DNA from: Puffinus mauretanicus
Lineage: Eukaryota > Chordata > Aves > Procellariiformes > Procellariidae
Length of the DNA: 64,000 nucleotides
NCBI GenBank assembly: GCA_023333565.1
Contig: JAJKFH010001810.1
Coordinates: 1,240,001-1,304,000 of the forward strand
Direction of reading: 5' to 3'
The translations under genes and the position numbers were made by a program. The notes below the pieces were generated by a model. That model did not search any database, was not told the DNA's origin, and worked only from the letters and a program-made list of their open reading frames with translations. Of the stretch, positions 13,376 to 27,311 are shown one piece after another. Position 1 is the first letter of the stretch, and every line of letters begins with the position of its first letter.

Positions 13376-14997
13376 CTGAAAGTAGCAATAGTATTGAGTA
13401 TCATCTCTTCAGGTACTTGTTAGGGCAACAGATAACCTTTATGTGTTGCCTGTAGAACAGAGACAAAAACAAGAGGCATAGCATACGTTAGTATAGCATG
13501 AAAAGAAAGAATTTATAACAGGAGAAACCTACTTGCAATGAGAAATACATTTTATATTATTACCAGAACAATTCTAATTTCAGTTCAGATCAGGAATGTT
13601 CTCCTGAAGTAAATATCCCGATGGTCCCTACTTTGTCTGGGGATCAGTCTCACAGGATGTGGACTGGGTTGGTTTTGGATGAAGACAACCCAGGAAGTGG
13701 CCAGCTATGAGTGGTGACTTAGAACAAGAAGTGAGTAACACCCCTAAAGCGTGTACTGTCTGGATGTTAGGTCCTCAACCAGGACTGCTGGCTACCAGTC
13801 TGCTGCCATTGCACCGCACTATTTGCTAATATAGATATATCCTCTCTTTAACCATTCACAAAAGCATGCAATATTAGTTGGTAATTTTTAGGAGATACTA
13901 GAGTCCTGGCAGTAGCCTCAGATTTTGTTAGCTTTCCTTTTGGTTTTCCTTGATGTACGGCGTTCCCTTTATTGTTGAAATATCTCCAACCAAAAAAGCT
14001 GTTAACTCCTTACATTGACATTCCCTTTCTGAATGAGGGCATCTGCCAGCTCTTCCTTGACAACTGGTGAATTAGTACATCTTTTATGTGTTCCTTAAGA
14101 ACAAAAACCAGATCCTTTTTTCCTGGTGTCTTTGGTCTTTTGCTGATTAGAAAGATGCCTGCAGACTGCAGTACAGTAGAGACTACTCTACTCAATATTC
14201 TTTGAAATGTCTCTCCTCCATTTGTTTAATTAAAACACCAAAAATCAGATGCCTTTGTAGAACACCTCTGAGTTCACCTCATGAATAAGATCATAGCTTC
14301 AACAGAAGTCTGTCTTGAAACAGCCAGCCAGTCTTTCTGATTATTTGCTCCAAGCTTCAACCAACATTACCCATTTAGAACCTTCTTGAAATGCGTTGGA
14401 TTTTTTTGCAGAGGCAAACATGATTGCCTTCCCTCACCTTCTCAGGTAAAACAAGAGAGTTCGTCAGCTCTAAATATTCCCTCTCTGGAGTTCACTATGA
14501 AAGCTAGTACTGAATCTGAGTTAAACTGGCATGCTAACACTACTGCAGCTTGCTTTAGATATTTCTGCAAAAAATATTTGATCGTTAACAGAGGCTCTAA
14601 ATGGTATTTTGTTTATGATGTTCTTTAATTGCAAGCAAAAGCATTTTTCCCACTCAATATTATTGTCTGAAAGTCTTTATGCTGGTTGGCTTGTACTATG
14701 CTGGTATGGACATACAGATCTTTCCTTTTTTATAAGGTATTTCCCTAGCTCTGACATCTATTGCATGAAACAGGTGTAAGGACATAGATGCATTAGATTC
14801 ATGCAGATATATAAGACTGTCTAATACTTGCACATGCTTGCTTATTTGGGACATCAAGAGCGTTGGCCCTTCAGAGATCGCTTCCTCTGGGGCGGACGCA
14901 GGGTGACTGGCGGGGCTGGTGCTCGCTCCAGCACTCACCACCTCATGGGTGACTTCAGCTGTCACGCTGGAAAGTAAACAGGTATTGAGAGCATCAA

Positions 14998-15150
14998 GAA
15001 AAGAGAGGGGAAGTGGGAAAGGCAAGAGGAGAGGGTAACAGGGGAAGAAAAAAAGCAGAAGGAAAGGCTAGAAGGAAACTGGGATTCAAGGTAAAATGAA
15101 AGATATTGAGAAGTAGGGAAAGGTTAAAGAGCAAAAGGAAGAAAAAGAAA
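14998..15150 (+). repeat. Polypurine tract
   Basis: About 150 bp of strongly A/G-biased + strand (for example AAGAGAGGGGAAGTGGGAAA and AAAAGGAAGAAAAAGAAAAC) with only scattered pyrimidines. The complementary strand is low in stop codons, which partly explains the 109-codon minus-strand open frame at 14696-15025. Confidence 0.75.
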
Positions 15151-16235
15151 ACAGTTCTAGACAGGGTCTATTTATACATTTCATGCCCTTAAGCAGTGAA
15201 TTGGATTTTTGTGAACTGAAGTCTCAAAGATTTAAATTACTCAGGCTAGCTCACTGAGTTAATTAATACTAGTGTCAATGCAAATTTTTGTGCAGGATTC
15301 TTCCTGTATTAATATGTCCAACATGTTTCAGGCCAGAGCATAAATAACTCCTTATCAGAACTGTTAATACATGAAAGTCAATAGGTAGGACATGCTGTCT
15401 ATTAATATTGATCCCCAAGCCACATCAACTTTTCAGGTATCCACAGTTCCCAAGAACTTCAAATAGAGTAAGTCCAATGCAGTCTTTCAGTTCTTCTGTC
15501 ATGTAAACTAACTTATGATTTTGGGAGATCACTTGGCAGCCCAAGGAGCCTTCAGAAAGCAACGTCAACATTCAAATCGAAAGCTTAGCACATTTTAGTC
15601 TGGAGGGAATCCTGAAACAAAAAAGCTCCTTCCTAAAGTGCAGTGAATGATACGGTTTATTTATTGTATGAAACATGCATAGAAAAGTCACTGTTTCTTC
15701 CTGTGTTACCATCCTTCTTCGTCTATCCTCCTGAAGCAACAGAGACTTGCAGAGTCTCTAAATATAACCCTCTGGGTGCATCTCTATTTTCCCTGCTCTG
15801 ACACTTTATACCCTGAAATCTGAATGCAGACCCACTCTGGCACAAGCACTATTTGAGCTTATTAGTATAGGATGAGTAAACGATCTGACCTGAACACTAG
15901 CATTGTTCTGCATATAAGGCCCAAGTCTACAACTGTGTGTCCCAGAAGGCCTCAAAATAGTGTTTTAAAATGGATACAGGTAAAATAATTAAAGCTGACT
16001 GCTGAAGAAGTTCTGTTTCCTTTCAGTCTTTATGTATGTAGAAGAGAATCCATGAGATGAACAGAAGTTTTCCTTTACCATAGCTGCATAAGGATCCAAG
16101 AATCTGGCCCTTTATTGTTTTAATTTCCTTTTTTATTGCAGTATTGTAGAAACAGAAATTTTTTACTACCTTCCTGATTTAAAACCATAAATCTCTCAGT
16201 TATCTCTGCGTGCTAGTTTAATACTGTCAAGCTGT

Positions 16236-16263
16236 AAAAAAAAAAAAAAAAAGAAAAAAAAAA
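16236..16263 (+). repeat. Poly(A) run with one G
   Basis: A17, G, A10. No retroposon sequence is recognised upstream. Confidence 0.85.
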
Positions 16264-19200
16264 GGCAAATTGACTGCTGGCATTTCTTATATGGTGTAAA
16301 CCTTACTTATAGTACCTTGGGTCTGTAGCACTAGAAGAAGGGAATAGCATTGGGAAAGTACAGATCTAATATTTTATGAGATGTGCATCAAAATCTCAAC
16401 AGAGAAAGGCAGGTGAAATTACAGGCACATCCTCCTTGACAATATTAATACCTGAGGCACTTTTATGGCTTTGTACCATATGCACACTGATACTGATCTT
16501 AACGTGCACAGATAAAGATGGAACTGTGTAGCTGTTAATCCACACCTCAGTGGCTTGCCAAATTCTTTATTGTCCCATGATTTTAGCCCACTAGTTTTCT
16601 CTTTTAATTAAGTAACAACTGTGAAAATGTAATAAATTCTGTATGAAACAACTAAACATTCTTCTGAACTCCAGACTGTATTGATTTCAGTCCAGTAGAT
16701 CATAGCCATGGGGACAATGTGCCTGAAGAGTAAAAAAGTGAGCCTAGAACTCTGTCATCTCGTTTTTGTCCCCTATTGTGACACCCTCCTGCTTCTGGGG
16801 ATGCAGCGTGAGCAATTTTAGTCCTGCTGTAATCCTGTGTTTTGTTCTGTGGATCAGCAAACTGGCGTATTACAGAAGTGCAGCAGCAGTCTCTTCCCCA
16901 GAGGTTGAGGGCATCGCTTCTCTGCAGGCGAAGTGCGTGATTTTGTTGGAGTGCCCACCATCTGCCTGCCCAGAGCTCCTGGGAACAGGAGCATTTTATT
17001 TCTTTGTTGAAACATATTATGTAAGCACACATATTTTGCACAATGTAATTTTGCGCAATGCACAGTGTCTTTTTTGGTCATTTACATTTTCCAGCAGTGC
17101 TAATTAAATCAACACAAGGGGACTCAGCTAACCAACTGAGACTGTCCCAGAATATAACAGCACTGAGCAGCTGGTTCAGTGCTCCAAAACCAAGTGCTGT
17201 CTTTTATGCTAAAGTACCATACTACACAAAAGGTACCTTTGATTGCCTAAAGACATTGCTTTATTGGCTTATTAGCAACATACAGTAATTTGAAAGTGCT
17301 TATTAAGTGACATTACAAAGACATTCATGTTTTGATTTAAAAAATCAAATCTATTTTTGTAGCTTTTTGAGAACAAGCTCATTTGAAACTACCTTGTCTT
17401 TGCTTGCTAGGGGATCTGCTATTGTTGATTGATAGAGACATGCGTTCAAGCAGTCTGTGCCCCTGCCTAGAAGTGAAGAACGGTATTGTCACTGTGTAGA
17501 AAGGACTGTCAGCAATAAGAACATGAAAATAATTTGCTTGGTCATCTACAGATCTTGCTGTTGTATTTGGTGTTTAGTTATTTGTTTGCTTGAATTTTAT
17601 CCTGCTAGCTTCTCTCTGAAACAAGTAGGAAGACTTCCCTTTTTCTATGTGGAAAAAAGAGGGAGTGTAGGAATTGTACCCTCAGCGAGCGTGATTCAGA
17701 GGCAGAATTAGGGAGGGTGTCTGCCCTGCCACATTGCAGCAGCCGGAGCACCCAGGCTCTGACGGGCACTTTGGTTTTTCCTTTGCCTTGACAAAATGCT
17801 TGCCAGAGGCAGACTACTAAGCATAACGGCCCAGAGCTTGACCCAGCGCAATAGTTCCTCTGATCTGAGATGTCCTGGTACCTGTAGCTGAGTGGTTTTA
17901 TGACAATATTGCTGGATTTAACTAATGCATAAGTAGGGCAAAATGTCAAAGTTGTTCTAGAGACATTCTGTAGCAAACCCGATGCATGGTGCTGCACAGT
18001 GCTATTGAGACCTCAACAACTTCATTTTAATTATTCATACTGAAGTATGACTCAACATTTTACCAAAATTTACATTGCTTTGATTGTGCTTTTACTGTAC
18101 ATCTTTGAAGCTTGCCTAGTGTGATGGATTGTGCCAGAAAATACTTTGAATGGGTTTTATATTAAGGTAACAGATACTATCTGTCATGCTGTTGTGCTAC
18201 AACAGCTAATAAGTTTGTCACGATAAAAGATGCTTCACCGACAAATTAGTACTTTTTTCAACCTTACTTCAAAACCAAGCAAACCCCTTGGCTTATTTGT
18301 ACCTTCACTTTTCTTTCCCAAATTGATTCTTTATGCCAGTCTTGTAATTATTAGTATTAATTATTAATTATTCGTGTAAGATTATTAATCACTTATAAGA
18401 CTGCACAAACAAGAAACGATGAGTTTTAGATCTTCAGGAAAGAAAAGGATTATATTTATGCCTTGTTATGCAGTCATTTTAAAGTAAAAAGCTTATTTTT
18501 TTATAGATCTTCTTTAAAATTAGTTTTACAGAGAAATTGTGTACTATTTCCAACTTTTTATATACTTTTTATCAGAGGTTTTTTTTTTTTTCTGACAGTA
18601 ATTACCTATGTAATATTTAACCATCCTGGATGCTTTAGAGAGAATGGACCCCCTCAGACAGGGAAAGAAAAACGCTTTTTGGTGAAAGGCTCTAATTCCA
18701 AAGGCTGTTTAATTTGTGTGGTAGCTGGAAGATGGTGTCACTATGGACTTCAAGCTGAAAGGAGCATCACACAGAAATGAAACAGAGGGGACCATGTCAG
18801 TTAAGTGTTCCGAGTATTGTGTTGGGTATAAAGCTGGAGGACACCTTCTCAACCTCAGGCTTATTTGCATGTTTTGTGTTGTCTTAATTTCACATTACTG
18901 GAAAATAGCTGTAAAAACACCTCCTGTTTTAATTTTTCTCAGCGTTTTACTCTTGCTTTGACTTGGTATAAATGCCATGACACTTGATTCATTTTTGGGT
19001 GAAGGATATGCATTTGATAACATAAGTGCAATTTGATCTTAGAGATTAGCAATAATTTTGTGAACTCTGCTTTCAAAGTTCAGTTTATCTATTGCAAATT
19101 GAGTTTGCACTTTATAAGTTTCATGGGTATAAAGTCTGCAAAATGGTGTTCTGCTATTTATGCAACAAGCTATTAGAAAGCCAGGAAGTAATGTATTATG

Positions 19201-20737
19201 GTAGTGATTTTTCACGGTACATTATGGGTTCAGACTGAGATGCTGCAAAGACTTTAAAAAACTGGGCTCCTGTGATTCAGATAGCAACCTAAATCATATT
19301 TTGTAACTATTATTAGAACTCATACAATGGTAGCCTCTGTGAGCTTTCTTCCCTCATAAATTATGTGTTACTGGGATTTTTTTACCCAGATTAATCTTTC
19401 TCTTTTTACAAAACGTCAGCACACAATTCACAGCCTATTAATATGGCAATATTATTTCCAGAAGTAAGGAAAATAAGTCTCTATCTCAAGCAATTAAAAT
19501 TGTGCAGCTATGATTTAAGTAAAATACCTTTCAAATAATTCAAGTCTGGTAAAACTATGCCACTATTCCGATCCAGTCTTTCATATTTTATTCAAATACA
19601 TGTCAAACCTCGAAGTTCCATCACAGTTGTCTTCCACAAAGAAGATAAAACTAAAAGAGTATTAGAGAAAAAGAACATTTCTGTCCCTAGTAGATGAGCA
19701 GTCGTATTGCTGTATTCATAGAAAGAGAGTATTAGACAGAACAGTAACTTTTCCATTAAAGGTCGGGAGCAATTGCTGTCTACTTTTGAGAGGAGATGGT
19801 TTTACCCATTGCAAAGCAAGGACAGGAAAATATTTGTCCACAGTAAGACAATTTTGAACATATTCTTGTAAGTTCTACTTTTGCTTGAATAATAAAACTT
19901 GTAACAGATTCTTCTGGAAGACCAACAATCTATTTATGTAGCTCTCAGCACAGACTTTTAGGAGCAGGCAGCCCGGAGAGAAGCACAGAGAGGACTGTAG
20001 AGGACTGGGTGTGGAGAGCAGAGGTGGCTTTGGGTACAAGTAAGATGTGTGTGGTTGGTTCCTGAGGAATCCTTCTGAACATGCCCTTCTTGCAGGTGTT
20101 CTGGGCATTAAAGTTGCTGCTCCAGAGATGATCCCAAGAGAGGTTGCAGGGTTTCAGGGTTAGGTGACTCACCCTTAGGGCACAGAGAATTAAACTGACC
20201 CAGTGAGGCATAATGAATGCCAGAATGAATGAGCCCCACGTTATCACCATTATTATGTATCAGAGATTAATGCTGCATTTGAGCTTTTCCAGAGAAGTCA
20301 ATTTGTACATGTGTTTTTTTCTAATGAGCATGTCAGTAAGCAGCACACAGAGAGAAGCATGGGGTTTTTTTTCCACGTATATACACGAAAAAATATTCTG
20401 CTATAGTTTAATGAAAAAATAAAATTCTTACATCTTTATGACTTTTTTTTCCCCCCATGGTTAACTTGTCTATTGGACATTTGTGCCTAATGTGGATTTT
20501 TCTAGAATTCAAACCAGCTTCCTGGCAATATATCCAGCCCAAATAACAATATAAATGTTGTTCTGAAGCTAAAATCAGCCTTATTATTTCTGTTCAAATG
20601 TTTTAGTATGCTACAGTCAATCTCTGGTTAACCTTATTCTATGAGTTTTCAGCTTTATGTGCCATCAATTTTCAAAGAGGTTTTGTCTTTAGAAGAATAC
20701 CAATAAGATGTTTTATTTCCCTTTTCCAACTGTTCTT

Positions 20738-20800
20738 GTTGAAGTCAGTTGGGACCTTTCTGTCATTTTCTTTGGGAGCTGTATCTGGGAGTTAGGTCAC
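20738..20800. repeat. Ancient palindromic repeat relic (GAAGTCAGTTGGGA type)
   Basis: TTGAAGTCAGTTGGGACCTT...TTTCTTTGGGAGCTG followed by TGGGAGTTAGGTCAC resembles the widespread archosaur/turtle motif pair TTGAAGTCAATGGGAG...TGACTTCAATGGGAGC. Heavily decayed; family name unknown to me. Confidence 0.4.
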
Positions 20801-22224
20801 ATATCAAACATTGGCCTTAACAAGTTTCAAGCTCTGTTGTGGTACCCTTTGTCCAAATAAAAGGAGGTTTCTATGAGTAGGAGCATCTGAATGCCAGGTA
20901 GAATTTGAAGTAAGACTTCTGTAAATATGTTCAGATTTCAAGAGGAGAAGTCTATCCTTGCAGATATTGCTGGGCTCTATATGACTGTGCAGGCTGAGTG
21001 TCATTTTTGACATTCTCACTTGGTAAGTAAATGTATAATCCCTTACAATTTAGTGTTTGTCAAAAACATCTGTAAAGGTAATTATTTCCCTTGTAGTAAG
21101 TCTTGTAGGAACAATTACAGTCTTTTAAATATCTCAATAGCAATCATTAATGTTTATGTGTAAGTTATCAGTCAAATCAATTATATACTGGAGGCACCTA
21201 CAAATGGCTCTGTTTCATAATTAGGAAATGTTGCTTTAGTGAATTTCAAAACTAAAGTAAAAGGCAGTTCATTTCTAGACAGCCTTTGTAGAGAAGCAGC
21301 AGCAGTATTCGAACAGCATTTTACTTTATTTATATACCTACTAACTAGAACACTGAATAAAATGTAAGTATTCTGAAAGCAAAGTGCCACAAACTATCCT
21401 CTCTGTTACATGAAGTACAGCTTGATTTTTTTTTACCACCCAAGTAAATCATGATATTTCCCAGAAACTACAGTCAAGAGCTGTGCTGGGTGGTCAATTA
21501 ACTGATGAGAACAAAACAAAGTACCTCGAAATAGCAAAGCTACAAAATGGTTTTACTAGCTAAATGGCAGTTCTCTGAGATTAACTTGGGAGTGCCTATC
21601 TCAAAGTCCATGTTGCATGCTGCCAGCAGACTCTGGAAGGTGCTGCAACTGGCTTCACAATGAAGGCTGTTTCTGTAGCCACGAGGACTGCAGATCTCCT
21701 ATTTTAATAAGAGCTGAAGCTCAGTAATCTGAGACAAGGTACCAGATGCAGATGTCTTTGGCTCAGCTGACTCTCCTGCTGACACAGTCTCCCCGTATCA
21801 TTACAAACCACATTTTTGCTTCCGGCACAGCGCACACATATTTCAAACACAGGCTTAAGGTTAGCCACAAAACTAAGAAAATAAAACCAGGGCATGGTAT
21901 GCTTTCGCATTATTCCAAGCATCAGTCTACCCCCAGTGTTTCTGGTCTCATCTTTTTGCTGCTGTAGGGTGTCCTCTTGATCTAGTCCTTACTCAGACTG
22001 CCCCAGTAGAAGATATCACAAGGGCAGGTGTAACACAGTGGTGAAATGAACTCAGGTGGTCCTTAGGCAGTGAGGGTACCTCCATTCCCCACAACAGAGA
22101 ACGCAGAAACTCCACTGTGAAGATCAAAGAGTGTGCAAACCTCAGCTTGTCTCCTGGTCTGAGGAGAGCAGGTGAAATACATTGCCCACAGACATTAGGG
22201 AATTATATATTTGTACAGAGACAT

Positions 22225-22332
22225 ACATCCAAATACTGACGTGATTTAGTTTTAGGTAGTCCTGTGAGGAGCAGGGAGTTGAACTCCGATGATCCTTATG
22301 GGTCCCTTCCAACCTGAGATATTCTATGATCC
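22225..22332 (+). mobile_element. CR1 LINE 3' end, short sense fragment
   Basis: The segment reads GGGAGTTGAACTCCGATGAT, then CCTTATGGGTCCCTTCCAAC and an ATTCTATGAT tail. That is the hallmark 3' end of avian CR1 elements, where 5'-truncated copies keep only about the last 100 bp. It is several percent diverged and non-coding. It lies in the same orientation as MAGI2. The left boundary is approximate because similarity fades around 22225-22235. Confidence 0.85.
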
Positions 22333-23655
22333 CATATGAATGCTCAGGGACCTGTCATGGAGAAAATTATTCATTGTCTGGCTAGATTTTGTTGGGTCTT
22401 TTTTAATATAGTCTATATTCTGTATCTAGTACCATCCCTTTTCTACTTCATCTTGTAAGAGCCCTACACACCTGTATTTTAAATCTTTGAATTTAAAATG
22501 CTGGGAGGGAGAAATAAAAGGATATATGTAAGGATGGAAATGTAAGTGTGTGTGTGATAAATACAATATACATGTATATAATATAAAAGATCAATAAGCA
22601 AAAAGATTAGTAGTATAATCAATACACAAAGAGAAAAGGAAAGACTACAAAATAGTAGGCTATGAAAGAGAAGGCCATTTCCCTGTCAATAAACTAAATC
22701 TTAAAATGTTTTCCATCATATATGGCACATATAAGAACTCCAAGTTGTACATTTTTCCAAAGCCTTTACTCTTGAAATTTGTTTAGATCTCCAGTAAAGG
22801 ATCATGAAGTTGAATTTATTGGAGTAGTCTCAAGTACGAAATAAATTAATTTTCTTCCTGAGGAGTCTAATTTTCTTCCATAATCCCTTTTGGTTCTCCA
22901 TCACACTTTATCTTACCACACGTTCCACAGTGATGATAGCTCAACCCTGATGGTTTGAGCCTTTGCGGATAAGTCTGATGGCAGACTTGATGGCAGACCT
23001 TGGCTGAAGGTAGTGGTGGAAGGCAGGGAGAAGTTCAAAGAAGACCCACAGAGTTTAATCTAGGGATAGAAAGGCTTTAAAAATAAAAAGTGTAATCTTC
23101 AGCTGATGACTGAAATGTAATACATGCTTCTTATAATTTACGAAAGTTTTGTTGTACTGTTTTTAGTCTACTGTTATAGTGTTTACGTATTTTACATGGA
23201 GACCTGAAGGAACTTCCAGGGTTTAATATGTTCAATATACGATGATTAGTGAAATGCCAACATTCATCTATACTCCTCTGAGCACTAGATAGGTTTGTTG
23301 AGAATAATTTCCTTTAAATAATAAGCTTAGCTGCAGGCAGTATTTTAATAACGAATCCTTATGAAATCCAACCGAGAGTTTCGGTGTTACTTGGAATTTC
23401 ATATTCTCTCTCAAAAGTGATTTTTTTGGTTACTCTTGCCAGTTAAAGAAACTATTAAAGCAAATCATCTCGTACTGTTCTGAAATGTAAAATCATGGTA
23501 TCTTCCTTAATCAAGTATTAAGATAAGACATACTTAATTTGTTTAAAATGTATTGTTTGTACTACAAATGCTAGCAATTCATGTAAGTAAGGGTAATCAT
23601 CAATTCCTCTTTAATGAATGCTTACTTTTAAGGATTTTTTTGTGTGTTTTATTAC

Positions 23656-23697
23656 AATAAAATATTACTGGACTTGTGAAAAAAAAAAAAGAAAAAA
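23656..23697 (+). other. AATAAA followed by A-rich tail
   Basis: AATAAA at 23656-23661 lies 17 nt before A12-G-A7 (23679-23698). The arrangement looks like a retroposed transcript end, or an intronic poly(A) signal followed by a genomic A run. The upstream 300 bp shows no coding sequence I recognise, so chance in AT-rich DNA is possible. Confidence 0.35.
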
Positions 23698-24784
23698 AGT
23701 CTGGTGGACGTATTTTACGTCTTTGTTCACAAACTTTGTTACAGTCCATGGGTTAGGTGGAGCCTCAGGAGAGGGGAACTCTTGCTATTTACTTTAGGGA
23801 GCTCGCAGTGAGGTACGTACATCAGCAGGAGTGTTTTGGAGCCCTGGCTGATACGGGCTCTCGCGCAGCTGGGTAGTGCCAGTCCCTCACTGCTGCTCAA
23901 GCTTGCATGGCTGATTTTTGTGCATATACCTAGAGCTGGGTGGGTCTGGAGAACAGGGGAGGGGAATTACAGGTCACCTCAGGTTAGGTCTTACATGCCA
24001 GAATGAAAAAATCATAGAGATTTTTATAGGTGGGTGGGCATCATGTCACTAAACTGATGAGGGTGACCAAGAGGGGTTGTATATGATAATTTCAGGTATT
24101 CTGAATTCTTACTGGACCATTTCCAAAATTATTCAGAAATGAGCAATTAAACTATATGCACAGCTTTTTATTTATGATGGCTATGATTTTCTTGGTAGAT
24201 GCCAAAGAGAGTCACAAAAAAAATTCTTGCAGCCACTTTCATGGGCAAAAGACTTCTTTATCTCATCAGCAGAGAAAAGAACTTATAAATCAGATATTCC
24301 TGATATCTGGTGTAAAGAAGTCAGGCTGTCATTTAGGCTACTGATTGAAAGGTCGGTTAGATCATCTCTTAATGATGAAACAGCAGTTAGTCTGGCATGC
24401 ACCAAATTGCATGTCTTCTACAGAAGAGGTGCAGAAGAAACTTGAGCTATTGTCAGATGTCCACAGAGGCATACCATAGTATTAATGTAAAGCTCCAGGT
24501 GGCACCTGAGTAAATATTTGGGGTGAGACTCTCCAGTAGAATAGTCCTCCCAAAGCTGGTGAAAGCCTGTTCAGCCAAGGCATTTGACTTTGCCAAATAC
24601 ATGTCTTATATTTCAGTCAGAAGTAGGAGCTTGTTGGAAAAAAGGGGAGACACAGATTGATGCAAGTAGGGCAGCAGAAGAGGGGAGGTGTGTACTAAAA
24701 GCTTATGAGCTTGTCTGTTTTCACAGGTCCAGATCCTAAGATATTTCCTTTATTTCTCTCAGACACAGGTCATGTACAGATGCA

Positions 24785-24817
24785 AATCTAGATGTAAGTG
24801 TTGCTTACATCTAGATT
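24785..24817. repeat. Perfect 14-bp inverted repeat (hairpin, 5-nt loop)
   Basis: The left arm AATCTAGATGTAAG (24785-24798) and right arm CTTACATCTAGATT (24804-24817) are exact reverse complements around the loop TGTTG. Pairing does not continue beyond the arms. The stem is shorter than that of a typical pre-miRNA. Confidence 0.9.
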
Positions 24818-25739
24818 ATAGATTTTTCTGACCAGGAGTATTTATAGAACCCAGGGAAATTGAAATCTTTTAAATTATAATCCCAGCAAATAAAATATCT
24901 AAGGCAAATTTTTCTTGGCTGAGATGCAATTGATTATACTGTTAAAAAGCAAATAATGTACCTCACCAGGTTTTGGGAAGTCAATTCATTGAAAGGTTAT
25001 GATACAAGATGAGAAAATACTAATAGGTGAATACTCAGAAATGTTTGTTGAGAAGTTATAGCCATAAAAATTGTGTTAAGGGTAAGAAATAAATTAGTTA
25101 GAGCTAACATTGTGTGAACAAGAAGAGGGATGTTTGTGTTTTGCAAGTAGTCCTTCACTGAAAAATAAAATACAAGAGAAGACTCCAGCTGCAGCATTGG
25201 TGGGTTACCAAATAGGAAGTTACAAAAAACCACTTAGAATACTTAGGGCTAAAGAAAATTATAAACCTTTATCCCTGTCATTTTCTTGGAAATGGCAATT
25301 ATCTTTTTCAGATTTGAATCTTTTAATGAGCTACAAACTATTCAATGCCCTTTTGCATGTGTGTTCTTTATTGTATTTCTTTTCTGATTGGGCTTTGCTA
25401 CTAGATTTTGAGAAGGGAAGGAAACCTGACAGAAATATATTAAAACACTGTAAAAAGATATAGTTTGCTCATTAAATTCATAAGAGCATTTTGTAGTTCA
25501 GCCAGGTGTATCTAATTTTATAAACTGTGGAACCAAATTCAGTCATGGTTGTGAGTTTGCCATCGTGATTGGTAGCTGTACCTAAACCAGACATACATTA
25601 TGCAAGAGATCGTTACTGGCACTATTTAATTCACGTCCTATATTTCCCAGCTAGCAAAGCAATGGGATTCATTGGAGTGAAATGAAACTGAAACAGACTA
25701 TAGGCCTCAAGCCAGGAAAAAGAAAAAAAAAGCCCTGTA

Positions 25740-26045
25740 TGGCTGCAAGCCAGTGCATGCTCCGTTGCGCCGTTGTCAGCTTCCTCCTGTGGCAGTGGCC
25801 AAAGAACATTTTTAATTATGGTCCCTGGGCTGGGTTTCCAAAACTTGCGCTGTGTAATACCTCTGACACACAACAGCTCCTCCTTTCACTGTCATGCGTG
25901 GTGAGCAGGATGTGGCCTTCCCGAGCCCCTTCTCTCTGAGCTTCTCCTCCCGAGCTGCTGTGCAGCTGCAGCGGGGCTGGCGGAACGGCGCAGCAAGCAC
26001 CCGTGGCCCCTGAGCATCGTTCCAAGGGCCTCCACTGTGGGCTGG
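25740..26045. other. GC-rich patch with stop-poor frames
   Basis: This stretch is clearly richer in G+C and CpG than neighbouring intron, densest around 25918-26010. Open frames of 62-85 codons overlap on both strands, as expected from composition alone. No splice-flanked coding sequence or protein motif is recognised. Confidence 0.5.
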
Positions 26046-27311
26046 CTGGGAATAATAGAAAACGAGGGGGTTAGGTTCATGTCAGGAACTTTTCAACATC
26101 TCAGTGGGTTTCAATGTACTGCGAAAAGAGAAAATAATGGAAAGTTGAATTTTATAGAAACCAAGTACCGGACACTTGTCTAACTGGGTTGGATGGGACC
26201 ACTAAATAGCGGAGTGCTGTTACTGCCTGTAAAAACGGTTTCTCTCCGATTGCTTCTCTTTCTATGAACATCTTGACAATGTCACTAAGTTTCTTTTTTC
26301 CCTCCAAAGTAAACCAAATGATAATATTTTCTGTCTCTTATTTCAGCCTTTTGGAGGACATAGTCCTATTATTATTACTCACGTTATTCTTGATTTATAT
26401 AGTCTGTAACACAAGATCTAATTCGCTGCTGCTAAATCAAGGCTGGTTTACATTCTTGCGAATCACTATAGTTTCTTGCAAAAAGTCTTTATGGCCCCAT
26501 ACTAGCACACTCAAGATTTTGTTCTGCTTATACTTTAAAAGGATCAGGCTGCTCAACAGCTCAGGTATTATAAATAAAGCTGGAAAGCACATCTGGAGTC
26601 AAGTATGCTTTTGACAAGCACCAGGTAAAACAATAAAGCTTTTTAGGGGAGAAAAGCAGAAGAATGATGATTGGAAGGATGAGTTAAAAATATTGCATCT
26701 GCTCTTCAGATCTCTCAAACGATTTTCTTTTTTACACTTTCCAGGATGTAAAATTCATTGTTAAACCAGATTCAAAAAAAAGATAGCTTATGCCCAAATA
26801 ATTCAAAAACATCGTTTAGGTCAGAAAACAGAATGACTTTTGAAGAGGGAAATTTGTCAATTGTATACGTGCTGTCTGTAGTTCATCTGGCCTAGCTTTT
26901 TAAAATAGACTTTGCTAATGTTACAGTATATACTTAGATATTAAGAAAAAATTCACATGTTTCCCTTGTGCTTGGCAGCTGGTAAATTTTTTTCATTTGC
27001 ACCATATACAGGTTTTACTTCTGTAACAGACTTTTGCTTTTGAATCTGTATGTAACAAATACAAGGCTGTAGGTATCTCCTCTTGTAAATATACATTTTT
27101 GTACTCCAGTTTGGAATATGCAATTTGCCAAAAACATCAGGTGACTCTTTTTATGAAGTGCTTTGGAGGTTTTAGTGCATTCGTTAACACATGGTGAAGT
27201 AAATGGCTGTGTTTGAAGCAAAAGGCTGTAAATAAAAAATGCACTTTGAGGGTCAGAAATCTGTGTAGGTTCCTAAACTTACTTATGTCATAAGTTGAAT
27301 GATTCAGGTTT

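Noticed and set aside
14696..15025. 109-codon minus-strand open frame
   Set aside because: It partly covers the polypurine tract, which lowers stop frequency on the minus strand.
16700..17107. Pair of 113-codon frames on opposite strands
   Set aside because: Mutually overlapping frames in one GC-richer patch, with no recognisable motif.
17605..17997. 130-codon minus-strand open frame
   Set aside because: No domain or splice context; overlaps a + strand frame. Chance is the simpler reading.
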